64,000 bases of DNA from assembly GCF_007954425.1 (NCBI RefSeq), contig NZ_CP042345.1, positions 2,106,001 to 2,170,000 of the forward strand, in the 5' to 3' direction. Shown one piece after another: positions 12,188-19,179 of this stretch. The position numbers and the translations under genes were made by a program. The notes beneath the pieces were generated by a model, which worked only from the letters and a program-made list of their open reading frames with translations, was not told the origin of the DNA and made no database searches. The DNA is from Novosphingobium ginsenosidimutans (GTDB lineage: Bacteria > Pseudomonadota > Alphaproteobacteria > Sphingomonadales > Sphingomonadaceae). The first letter of the stretch is position 1. The number at the start of each line of letters is the position of its first letter.

Positions 12188-12207
12188 GCGATTGCCCAAG
12201 CAATCGC
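12188..12207. repeat. Perfect 8-bp-stem hairpin
   Basis: GCGATTGC, loop CCAA, then GCAATCGC. It sits in the gap between lepA and the island. It may be a remnant of the lepA downstream region. No function can be assigned. Confidence 0.4.
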
Positions 12208-12323
12208 GGAACGGCGCGTGGGAGAGAGAGACGTCGTGGTGCCGAAAAGCATCCGATAACTTCTGATGCGACGACCGTCAGTCCAAGCTTGAAGCTGGGG
12301 AAAATTCTTACTTTCTTCTGTTG

Positions 12324-12354
12324 TTTGCTCGTAAACTCCATATCTTAGAGCAAA
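12324..12354. promoter_or_regulatory. Inverted repeat over probable promoter of the DUF262 operon
   Basis: TTTGCTC and GAGCAAA are perfect 7-bp arms separated by 17 bases, starting 62 bases upstream of the DUF262 start codon. The AT-rich segment contains TTGTTT and TATCTT in roughly promoter-like spacing. A symmetrical site here could bind an operon regulator, but no regulator gene is present in the island. The ribosome site GAGAGG precedes the ATG at 12386. Confidence 0.35.
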
Positions 12355-12385
12355 TACTGGCCATTTTGAGCATAAGAGAGAGGTT

Positions 12386-13477
12386 ATGGCAAAGAAAGTT
12401 AAGCCTAACGCCGAAGCCATAGCAAACGCTGAAGACGCAATTGTTCTAGTATCGCGCCAAGTGAAGTTTACGGTGACGGAGTATCCAATCTCAGTATATG
12501 TCGAGCGTTTTGAAAATGACGATACTGGACGATTTTTTGTACCTGAGTACCAGAGAAATTTAGCTTGGCATCCTAGGCAGCAATCTGAATTTATTGAATC
12601 TTTATTGGTTGGGTTGCCTATACCATTTCTATTTTTCTATCAAACTACCGATGGCAGGATGGAAATCGTCGATGGCTCTCAGAGAATGAGGGCTATGCGC
12701 GCATTTCTGAAGGATAACCTTAGGCTTTCAGACCTAGTGCTTGTTCCGGAGCTGAATGGATTTTCGTTCAACGATCTGCCTCAGGATCGCCGGAACAAAC
12801 TTGAAGATGTTACGATCAGAACCATCGTGCTCGATCCCAGTACCGACGCTGCTACGCGAGCTGAAATGTTCGCTCGAATTAACAAATCAGGTACGGTGGC
12901 AAATGAAGCCGAGATTAGACGGGGATCTTTGCCTGGTCCAGTGACCGACCTTATCCGGCAACTTGCGGAAGATGCGCAATTTGAAGCGGCTACCCCGATG
13001 TCCCAAAAGATCATAGATCAAAGGGAGCGTGAAGAGCTGGTAACAAGGTTTTTTGCTTATCTTGATGGGTGGGATCATCCTGATGGTAGGTTTCCAAATT
13101 ATCGAGATAGGCCAAAGAAATATCTTTATGATTATTTGAAAAGGGCGAATGATCAGGCTCTAGACAATCCAGCAATCATTGACGAAATGCGCGCAGAATT
13201 TCATCGTATGCTATTTAAAGTAAACGATTTATTCTCTTTCGGATTTCGAAAAACATCGAATGCTAACACTGTTCCGAGAGTGCGATTTGAGGCGATTTCA
13301 ACCGGAACTGCGCTGGCGCTCCGAGAGAATCCTGCCATTGAGCATTCTCAGGAAGTTGTCGCTCAGCGGATGCTAGATAGATCGTTTGACAAGATTGTGG
13401 TATCAGATGGTGCGAATGTCCGCAGTAAGCTAGAGGGCAGAATTGATCTGGTGCGATCTATTCTGGTTGAACCATGA
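12386..13477 (+). CDS. DUF262 (GmrS/ParB-Srx-like) domain protein of a putative defence operon
   Basis: 363 residues. The DUF262 core is recognisable: VPEYQRNLAW at about 52-61 and IVDGSQRMRAMRAF at about 94-107, a variant of the canonical DGQQR loop that binds and hydrolyses nucleotides in GmrSD, BrxU and SspE. FARINKSGTVANEAE follows at about 162-176. The DUF1524 HNH nuclease half that follows DUF262 in those enzymes is absent, and I see no HxxP or N-H catalytic residues in the C-terminus. It is the first gene of a three-gene operon, overlapping the HEPN gene by ATGA. AT-rich composition unlike the flanks suggests horizontal transfer. Proposed role: sensor or NTPase subunit (inference). Confidence 0.85.
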   Translation: MAKKVKPNAEAIANAEDAIVLVSRQVKFTVTEYPISVYVERFENDDTGRFFVPEYQRNLAWHPRQQSEFIESLLVGLPIPFLFFYQTTDGRMEIVDGSQRMRAMRAFLKDNLRLSDLVLVPELNGFSFNDLPQDRRNKLEDVTIRTIVLDPSTDAATRAEMFARINKSGTVANEAEIRRGSLPGPVTDLIRQLAEDAQFEAATPMSQKIIDQREREELVTRFFAYLDGWDHPDGRFPNYRDRPKKYLYDYLKRANDQALDNPAIIDEMRAEFHRMLFKVNDLFSFGFRKTSNANTVPRVRFEAISTGTALALRENPAIEHSQEVVAQRMLDRSFDKIVVSDGANVRSKLEGRIDLVRSILVEP

Positions 13478-14181
13478 GCCTGCGCGCGGCGCTTTCTGAC
13501 CGGCGTGAAGAATTCGACGCTCACTTTGCGTTGGCCGAGGCCTTGCAAGACCGAATGATGCTGGATTCGACGTTGGGTCCCGTCAGCTTGTCCGTTCGGC
13601 ATATAAACACGATAAAATCTGGTCTTCTCGTGCACCTCTATAACATCGTCGAGGCGATCATGAGTGAGGCACTTAGCGCTGTCGGAAGTGCGCTTGGCTC
13701 GTCCGATCCAAGGCAGTGGACAGAGCATTCTTTGAGAGAATGGCTTAGAGAGGCAATAGTCGCCCGAACTACGGACGGGAACGAAGATGGGCGCCTCGCA
13801 ACGGTTTTTCAGATGTCGACGCTGCTCCTGACGCCGTCAATTAGCGGCCCCCAAGCGCTTAAAAAGCCATCAGGCACTTGGGACGATAAGGCTATCGCAA
13901 AATGCATTGAGCGCTTGAATGTCTCATTCTGGATGCCGGCGGACATCTGGACCAGAATCGCGTCTGACCCAGGATACGGGGATAAAACCCCGTTGCAATT
14001 TCTCGCGCTAAGGAGGAATGCAATAGCGCACGGGAGACGCTCATTCGAGGACGGCGCAAGCGATCAAAGTTTGCCTGCAATCCGCAAGCTGGCTGATGTT
14101 GTTTTGGACTACATGGAATACGTTGCGAAGGCGTTTGAGGAACATGTTGCAAATCAGGCGCACATCGTTGCTGCGATATGA
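13474..14181 (+). CDS. HEPN-domain putative nuclease (MAE_28990/MAE_18760-like)
   Basis: 235 residues, mostly helical. The key feature is LALRRNAIAHG at about 178-187, which matches the HEPN RNase signature RxxxxH (R181, N182, H186). An upstream helix KSGLLVHLYNIVEAIMSEAL at about 49-67 fits the first HEPN helix with its conserved N and E. Proteins of this size and layout are known as MAE_28990-type HEPN and are often found beside DUF262 genes. HEPN enzymes in defence systems usually cleave RNA. It overlaps both neighbours by four bases, so the three proteins are likely made in fixed ratio. Catalytic activity is inferred, not shown. Confidence 0.72.
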   Translation: MSLRAALSDRREEFDAHFALAEALQDRMMLDSTLGPVSLSVRHINTIKSGLLVHLYNIVEAIMSEALSAVGSALGSSDPRQWTEHSLREWLREAIVARTTDGNEDGRLATVFQMSTLLLTPSISGPQALKKPSGTWDDKAIAKCIERLNVSFWMPADIWTRIASDPGYGDKTPLQFLALRRNAIAHGRRSFEDGASDQSLPAIRKLADVVLDYMEYVAKAFEEHVANQAHIVAAI

Positions 14182-15230
14182 CTAAGATATCGAAGATTTC
14201 GGCAATTGATCTGTTCTGCGGGGTTGGTGGTCTTAGTCAGGGCCTCAAGCAGGCAGGAGTTGGTGTTGAGCTTGGCGTCGATATCGATCCGTTGTGCCGT
14301 TTTCCGTTTGAGCAAAACATAAAGGCTGCGTTCTCAGCTGAGGATGTAGCAAACATCGCTCCAGAGAGTCTTGATCAGTATTTCCGTGAGGGAAGCATCC
14401 GGCTTCTTGCCGGGTGCGCCCCATGTCAGCCGTTCTCGACCTACTCGCGCAGCGCCAAGCGTGCGCGGGGTGCTGACTGGTATTTGGTTGAACGCTTTGG
14501 CGAGATTGTCCGGACATTAAAGCCAGAGCTTGTAACAATGGAAAATGTCCCACCACTTGCTGATGCGTCGGTGTTCGGTGAACTGCTTGGCTTGCTAGAC
14601 GGATATTACGTTGACTGGGACATCGTGGAGGCGAAGCAGCTTGGGTTGCCACAGACCCGGCAGCGCCTTGTTTTGGTCGCCTCTCGACTTGGTCCAATAT
14701 CATTGAAGTTACCCAGTAAGCGAGAAACCACTGTTCGCGACGCAATTTCGGGGCTGCCCCCTTTGAAGGCCGGTGACGCGGATGCGGACGATCCTATGCA
14801 CTGCGCTTCTAAGCTTAGCGATCTGAACTTGAAACGGATTCAAGCATCCCGCCCTGGTGGTACGTGGCGTGATTGGCCGACCGAACTCCGCGCGGCGTGC
14901 CATCAGAAACAATCCGGTCAGACTTATCCGTCAGTTTATGGTCGGATGCGATGGGATGCTCAGAGCCCAACCATTACCACGCAATGTTTTGGTTATGGAA
15001 ATGGTCGTTTCGGTCATCCTGAGCAAGATCGAGCAATCTCACTTCGTGAAGCAGCAATGCTCCAAGGCTTCCCTCGCGCCTACAAGTTTCTTCCAGATGG
15101 CGCAAAGCCTAGCTTTGCGACTTTTGGCAGACTGATTGGCAATGCTGTCCCTGTAGAAATCGGCCAAGCAATCGGCGAGCTGTTCCTTGATCATATCGAG
15201 AATCAATCGACCCAAACGAGCCATTATTGA
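14178..15230 (+). CDS. DNA (cytosine-5) methyltransferase
   Basis: 350 residues with all core C5-methyltransferase motifs in order: motif I DLFCGVGGLS (11-20, SAM binding), motif IV GCAPCQPFS (79-87, catalytic Cys83), motif VI ENVPP (122-126), motif VIII QTRQRL (159-164), a short target-recognition region (about 195-270), and motifs IX-X LREAAMLQGFP and IGNAVP (289-325). It should methylate C5 of cytosine in a specific DNA sequence. As last gene of the DUF262-HEPN operon, it is the probable self-marking component. No classical type II restriction endonuclease or Vsr repair gene is adjacent. The recognition sequence cannot be read from the protein. Confidence 0.93.
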   Translation: MTKISKISAIDLFCGVGGLSQGLKQAGVGVELGVDIDPLCRFPFEQNIKAAFSAEDVANIAPESLDQYFREGSIRLLAGCAPCQPFSTYSRSAKRARGADWYLVERFGEIVRTLKPELVTMENVPPLADASVFGELLGLLDGYYVDWDIVEAKQLGLPQTRQRLVLVASRLGPISLKLPSKRETTVRDAISGLPPLKAGDADADDPMHCASKLSDLNLKRIQASRPGGTWRDWPTELRAACHQKQSGQTYPSVYGRMRWDAQSPTITTQCFGYGNGRFGHPEQDRAISLREAAMLQGFPRAYKFLPDGAKPSFATFGRLIGNAVPVEIGQAIGELFLDHIENQSTQTSHY

Positions 15231-15263
15231 GACCATCGTCTTCCAATTTCCAAGTCTCCCCCC

Positions 15264-15956
15264 TCACTCCCCCCGCCGTCGCGCATTTACCTCATCCAGC
15301 CGCCCCGATTCCAGATAGGCCTCGTACAGCCGCCGGGTCCGCGGGCTCATCACGGCCAGGCGGCGCGCTTTCATCGCTTCCAGTTGGGCGTTGATCGAGG
15401 CGGCGGTGGCGTCGCTGCGTTTGCGGCGGTCCAGGGCCTGTTCGGCCTCCCATTCCTTGCGCCACTGCTTTTTCAGCCGCGATAGCTCGGTCGCATAGCC
15501 GGGGTTGCCGATGGTGTTGCGGCGCTCGGTCACCTGGCCAGCCGCGTTGAAGCGGGTGGGGGCGCGGTTCTTGAGCATGAACATCAGCAGCCGGTCATTG
15601 TGCTTGATCCGGCTGCCGACCAGCTTGCCGTAGGAATAGACCGGCACCTCGGTGCCATGGAGCGCGCGTTCGAGCGCCACGTCCTCCAGTTGCTGCACGC
15701 CGAGGGAAAGCGCGGCTTCCCAGGCCTTGCGAAAGCTTTCCGCCTCTGGATGGCGGCGCAGCAGGTAGGCGCCTTCGGGGGTCATGTTGACGCGGTGGGC
15801 CGCCGCCTTGACGCTGCCGGTGACGGACAGCGCCTCGATAAAGCGGCGCTGGCGGTCTTCCGTCCAGCCATCGTGGCGGTTGGTGCCGCGCGGCACGGGG
15901 GCGAAATCGGGGATCTGGCCGGGGGCGGCGGGGAGCTGGCGCTTGTCGATCGTCAT
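15264..15956 (-). CDS. HTH protein resembling phage terminase small subunits
   Basis: 230 residues. The N-terminal half (WTEDRQRRFIEALSVTGSVKAAAHRVNMTPEG is about residues 31-62) reads as a homeodomain-like helix-turn-helix of the type in terminase small subunits and related DNA-binding proteins. The C-terminal half is charged and helical with many Lys/Arg/Glu. No large terminase, portal or capsid gene is near, so this is probably a domesticated or chromosomal relative, not a live prophage part. Function unknown. It ends just beyond the AT-rich island, convergent with the methyltransferase gene. Confidence 0.65.
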   Translation of the reverse strand: MTIDKRQLPAAPGQIPDFAPVPRGTNRHDGWTEDRQRRFIEALSVTGSVKAAAHRVNMTPEGAYLLRRHPEAESFRKAWEAALSLGVQQLEDVALERALHGTEVPVYSYGKLVGSRIKHNDRLLMFMLKNRAPTRFNAAGQVTERRNTIGNPGYATELSRLKKQWRKEWEAEQALDRRKRSDATAASINAQLEAMKARRLAVMSPRTRRLYEAYLESGRLDEVNARRRGE

Positions 15957-16080
15957 GGCGGGGCGTCCTGGGGGTTCTGGGGCGAGTGGAGCGGGGCAGG
16001 AAACCCGGGATTATGCCTGAGCCAAGGGGTTGTAGGAAAATGGTTTCTGCCCGCGCGAAGAGGGCCAATGCGCCGCTCTG

Positions 16081-16106
16081 GCCCGGGATCATGGCTGATC
16101 CCGGGC
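16081..16106. repeat. Perfect 11-bp-stem hairpin in a 273-bp gap
   Basis: GCCCGGGATCA, loop TGGC, TGATCCCGGGC. It lies between the terminase-like gene and the MarR-like gene. There is no T-run on either side. It may terminate the leftward MarR/JAB transcript without a U-tract or be a dispersed GC-rich repeat. The rest of the gap shows nothing recognisable. Confidence 0.45.
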
Positions 16107-16229
16107 GCTCAGGCCGGATGGCTGGCGGGGCGGAGTGCCCGCAGGCGCCCGGTGCCCGCAAAGGCGCGGCGCCACGGGTTGGTCCGGCGGGAAGCGGGTG
16201 TGGCGGCGCTCAGGATGGGCGCGGTGTAA

Positions 16230-16781
16230 TCACGATCGCGCCCGTTCATAGGCCAGGATGATTCTCTCTTCGAAGGAACGCCGCATCCGGTCGGCCTGCG
16301 AAAGGGCGCTTTCAAAGTAATCCTTGATCGCGCCATAGCCCTTGTCCGTCAGCCGGACCCAGCTGGAGCGCTGGTCATGCGGGTTGTCGATGCGCTCAAC
16401 CAGTCCCACGCATTCGAGCTGCCGCAGCCAGCGCAGGCTGGTGGTTGGCGGCACATCCCCCGCGATGCAGGCGCTGGTGACGGAAATCGTCTGGTCCTTC
16501 AGCCGGGCGGCAAACAGATCGAGGAGGATGTCCCAGGCCGGCTCGCCGAACAGATCGGCATCGAGGAAGTTCCGCCGGCGCCGGCGATTGCCGTATTCCA
16601 GCTCAACCCGGTCGATCAGCAGTTCCCGCTCAAGCGCAGGCGAGAGGCGGGGCGGTGCAAACATCAGGCTTTCGTCGGATTGCTCTGGCTGGTCCAGTGC
16701 GGCTTCGAGTTCGTCAGCCAACTTGATCAGCTGGGCGGCGTTTGCCCGGAGCTGGCGGATCTGCCGTTTGGTGGCGGTCAT
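16230..16781 (-). CDS. MarR-like winged-helix protein
   Basis: 183 residues. The C-terminal half looks like a MarR winged helix: SVTSACIAGDVPPTTSLRWLRQLECVGLVERIDNPHDQRSSWVRLTDKG covers about residues 105-155, with the wing DQRSSWVRLTDKG. The N-terminal 60 residues are helical and charged. I start at the ATG at 16781, which overlaps the stop codon of the RadC-like gene by ATGA and has GGGAG eight bases upstream. The open frame extends further upstream, but only in antisense-like sequence. Target genes are unknown. Confidence 0.8.
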   Translation of the reverse strand: MTATKRQIRQLRANAAQLIKLADELEAALDQPEQSDESLMFAPPRLSPALERELLIDRVELEYGNRRRRRNFLDADLFGEPAWDILLDLFAARLKDQTISVTSACIAGDVPPTTSLRWLRQLECVGLVERIDNPHDQRSSWVRLTDKGYGAIKDYFESALSQADRMRRSFEERIILAYERARS

Positions 16782-17554
16782 CGCATCGCTCCCACGGTTC
16801 GCATGCTGCACACGCGCGGCCCGGCCACGATCAGGTGATCGACAAGCTCGATCCCCAGGGCACTGGCGCATTTGGCGAGCCGGTCGGTAAATTCGATGTC
16901 GCGCTTGCTTGGTTCAGCCCGGCCCGACGGATGATTGTGGCACAGGACGATCCGGGCACTGTCCAGCTCGATCGCCCGCCGCAGCAGGGACCGAAGGCGC
17001 AACTGGACCTCGGACCAGCCGCCCTGGGCGACAATCTCGTCCTTGATGTAACGCGAGTGCGCATCCAGAAAGATCGCCAGCATCTTTTCCTGACGGGCGC
17101 TGCCCAGGGTCGCGATCACGAACTGGTTGAACTTGGGATCATCGGGGACGAAGACGCTTTGCCGAAAATCCTCGCGCATGGCTTCCAGCACGATGCTTTT
17201 CGTCATCAGGATCATATCGGCCAGCTCGCTGTGACCAGTCACCTCGCGCACCGCCGATCCGGACGCTGACAGGACCTGCCCCAGCGATCCGAAGGTAGCC
17301 AGAAGCTGCGCGGCTATCGCGTCAGCATCTGCCGGTGCGAAGGTTGCGACCAGTCGCGCCAGCAAGGCCTGTTGACGCCCGCGCGCATCAAGCGCCGGTG
17401 GGACATCGTCCCGATCAGCAGGGTTATCGCCACGAAATAGGTCGGACCTGAACGCATTATTCCGTAAGCGAGCGGGTCCATGTCTATCTCTAGTACTCGC
17501 ACTGCGTGCGAGAAGACCGCCAGTAGTTGCAGGGAAGCCGCCCATATTGGCCAT
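16778..17554 (-). CDS. RadC/JAB-domain protein
   Basis: Up to 258 residues. The C-terminal JAMM metal site is intact: LCHNHPSGRAEPSKRD (HxHP...SxxD), and the middle EKMLAIFLDAHSRYI fits RadC-type JAB domains. An N-terminal helical region corresponds to the RadC UvrB-like helix-hairpin-helix. Despite the name, RadC proteins have no proven role in radiation repair, and some are linked to mobile DNA. The start is uncertain: the ATG at 17554 gives a 241-base overlap with the upstream membrane-protein gene, whose reading frame looks real. A TTG near the RQQALL segment would remove most of the overlap. Confidence 0.8.
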   Translation of the reverse strand: MANMGGFPATTGGLLARSASTRDRHGPARLRNNAFRSDLFRGDNPADRDDVPPALDARGRQQALLARLVATFAPADADAIAAQLLATFGSLGQVLSASGSAVREVTGHSELADMILMTKSIVLEAMREDFRQSVFVPDDPKFNQFVIATLGSARQEKMLAIFLDAHSRYIKDEIVAQGGWSEVQLRLRSLLRRAIELDSARIVLCHNHPSGRAEPSKRDIEFTDRLAKCASALGIELVDHLIVAGPRVCSMRTVGAMR

Positions 17555-17790
17555 ACTCTCCAGGCATGGATTGCCACTCTGGAAAAAATCAGAAAGGCAA
17601 AGGTGTCGATTGCCAGCCCGGTCCAGTCCAAACCACCGATGTTAAAACCAACCAGTTGGGTGCGGACCATGCTGAGCAAGAGGACAATCAAGAGCGTGGC
17701 GGCTCCGCGCCGTTCGGGCGCGGCACCACACTTCCATGCATATGCTATTGTTCCAAGGAAGAGTGCCAGGACTGCTAACGACGCGATCAT
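17314..17790 (-). CDS. Small integral membrane protein of unknown function
   Basis: 158 residues with about four hydrophobic segments: MIASLAVLALFLGTIAYAW at the start, TLLIVLLLSMVRTQLVG, a Trp-rich WRVWPIWAASLQLLAVFSH, and FVAITLLIGTMSH. The hydrophobic core ends near residue 135, and the remaining tail runs in the region overlapped by the RadC-like frame. I do not recognise a named family, though small membrane proteins with this Trp/His-rich third segment occur in sphingomonads. It precedes the JAB and MarR-like genes on the same strand. Confidence 0.62.
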   Translation of the reverse strand: MIASLAVLALFLGTIAYAWKCGAAPERRGAATLLIVLLLSMVRTQLVGFNIGGLDWTGLAIDTFAFLIFSRVAIHAWRVWPIWAASLQLLAVFSHAVRVLEIDMDPLAYGIMRSGPTYFVAITLLIGTMSHRRLMRAGVNRPCWRDWSQPSHRQMLTR

Positions 17791-17828
17791 GTTGACTATC
17801 TCGTAGATGGCAGTCCCGGAACTCGCGA

Positions 17829-18164
17829 TTAGGCAGCCTGGGCAGCCAGGTCAGAATCGATCGCTTCGAGACTTCCGGTTGATTCATGCGGAAGGATAAC
17901 GTCGGCGCGCTCTTCGCCGATGCGGCGAAGTTCGCCGTGGGTCCGGGCGAGATCGGCCCGGGCGTCGGTCAGCGACGAAATGGAGCGCACGAGACGCATG
18001 ATGGCAACCTGTCCATCGGCAAACGATGCGCCGGCATCGACCCGCGATTGCGCGATCGTGGCGAGAAGCGACGCACTGCGTGCCAGGGTCCGGTCAAGCT
18101 CCGTTTCGCTTTCGCACAGTTCGCGGATAATCCGATTGGTGGCAGTCTGTGGGGTCAGGGTCAT
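17829..18164 (-). CDS. Small hypothetical helical protein
   Basis: 111 residues, acidic and predicted mostly alpha-helical (heptad-like runs in ELDRTLARSASLLATIAQS and RSISSLTDARADLARTH). No signal peptide, cysteine or known catalytic motif is visible. It lies between the membrane-anchored LuxR-type gene and the small membrane-protein gene on the same strand, 59 bases after the former, so it probably belongs to that transcription unit. Function unknown. Confidence 0.6.
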   Translation of the reverse strand: MTLTPQTATNRIIRELCESETELDRTLARSASLLATIAQSRVDAGASFADGQVAIMRLVRSISSLTDARADLARTHGELRRIGEERADVILPHESTGSLEAIDSDLAAQAA

Positions 18165-18223
18165 TGTTCATCTCCGGCAACGCCTTTGGGATCGGCGTTA
18201 AGGTGTGCTGTCGGAGGCGCCGC

Positions 18224-18736
18224 CTAGACCATCTCGGAGAGCGTTTTTGCCATCGAGACCAGAGCGAGCAGCGTTAGAGCTAACACGGCTGCCAGGCCAA
18301 GGATCGCAATCACTCTGCCGCTCTTGCCGAAGCGGTTGTCGAATGCCTCCAGGCCAAATGCCGGTTCCGTCGTCGCTTCCCAGGGTGCGCGATACTGCAG
18401 CGTTACCGCGTCCGAGAAAGTATACGTTGGCTCCAAGCTTTCGGCCTGGGGCAAGCCTTCATCGCTAACCGCGTCAGGTTCCACATATGGAAATCCATAT
18501 GCGGATTCATCGCATATCGAAAGCAGGGCGGCGTAGGCGCGTGCAACTTCGCCCCGGCTAGCGGCACCGAGCTTCAGTCGCGCGCCGCCCAGTCGCTGAT
18601 CGACGGTATAGGGAGAGATATCGAGCGTCCGGGCAATTTCCTTGGACGACTTGTGCTGGATCAACAGATCCAGAACGGCACGCTGCTTTTCAGTCAGCGA
18701 CGCTAACTTTGCGCGCGCTTTAGCAATGTCGTCCAT
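18224..18736 (-). CDS. LuxR-type HTH protein with C-terminal membrane anchor
   Basis: 170 residues from the ATG at 18736; a GTG two codons earlier (18742) is the alternative. The N-terminus is a LuxR/GerE helix-turn-helix: LTEKQRAVLDLLIQHKSSKE, then IARTLDISPYTVDQRL. A linker of about 70 acidic residues leads to one hydrophobic segment near the C-terminus (VIAILGLAAVLALTLLALVS). A DNA-binding domain at the N-terminus tethered by a C-terminal transmembrane helix is an unusual layout for a LuxR-type regulator, and there is no receiver or autoinducer domain. A symmetrical site overlaps its promoter. Confidence 0.82.
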   Translation of the reverse strand: MDDIAKARAKLASLTEKQRAVLDLLIQHKSSKEIARTLDISPYTVDQRLGGARLKLGAASRGEVARAYAALLSICDESAYGFPYVEPDAVSDEGLPQAESLEPTYTFSDAVTLQYRAPWEATTEPAFGLEAFDNRFGKSGRVIAILGLAAVLALTLLALVSMAKTLSEMV

Positions 18737-18755
18737 TGTCACCCTGGCCCTGTTG

Positions 18756-18781
18756 CGGTGTGTTTATACCATATCACACCG
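18756..18781 (-). promoter_or_regulatory. Promoter and dyad upstream of the anchored LuxR-type gene
   Basis: Seven-base arms CGGTGTG and CACACCG flank a 12-base AT-rich centre. On the minus strand the centre contains TGGTATAAA, an extended -10 element at 18763-18768. A protein binding the dyad would cover the -10, so autorepression by the downstream HTH protein is plausible but inferred. Confidence 0.5.
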
Positions 18782-18825
18782 GTAATGACAGTGACTGATG
18801 GGATAGGGCCGGGGGTGTGTTCGGC

Positions 18826-19029
18826 TTAGTCCAACCCAGATGCGATGCGAACGTGAAAGGTCCGAAGCGTTTCCAAGGCTTGACTGACATGAACAGAAGC
18901 CATTGAAGTTCCGAGTGAATCAAGCATATCCTGCGCTTGTTCGACTAACTCAATGCAGTCGGAGACTACATCCAAAGTGGATGCATCAAGTGCAGGGCTT
19001 CCACCCGTAAGAGTTTTTCCGGTTGTCAT
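18826..19029 (-). CDS. Small hypothetical protein
   Basis: 67 residues, with a Ser/Thr-rich start (MTTGKTLTGGSPALD) followed by amphipathic helices (VVSDCIELVEQAQDMLDSLG). There is no strong ribosome site, but the frame is continuous and on the same strand as the neighbouring cluster. Base composition is somewhat more AT-rich than the core genes. Function unknown; it could be a spurious call. Confidence 0.42.
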   Translation of the reverse strand: MTTGKTLTGGSPALDASTLDVVSDCIELVEQAQDMLDSLGTSMASVHVSQALETLRTFHVRIASGLD

Positions 19030-19179
19030 AGGCGGAACGCGAATCGCCTCTTTTTGCAGGGCCCTGTGGACTAGGCCTGCCGTTCACTTTCATCATTGTC
19101 AATCAGCAAACGATTACAGTACTTTATGGTAAACGCATCCGCCCCGTAGAAGCTTTTTGTTGGCTTCCGTTCCAGTCAT

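Larger units (their letters stand above)
12068..12385. other. 318-bp intergenic stretch between lepA and the AT-rich island
   Basis: No convincing gene. The left part is GC-rich like the host and holds two hairpins (12073-12106 and 12188-12207). From about 12260 the base composition turns clearly AT-rich, marking the left edge of the island. The last 70 bases hold an inverted repeat and the likely promoter of the DUF262 operon. I found no integrase, attachment-site duplication or tRNA here. Confidence 0.6.

Noticed and set aside
12386..15230. Prophage or transposon as carrier of the AT-rich island
   Set aside because: No integrase, transposase, tRNA attachment site or target duplication found at either edge; only composition suggests transfer.
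16081..16106. Rho-independent terminator
   Set aside because: Stem is perfect, but there is no T-run on either strand, so kept only as a repeat.
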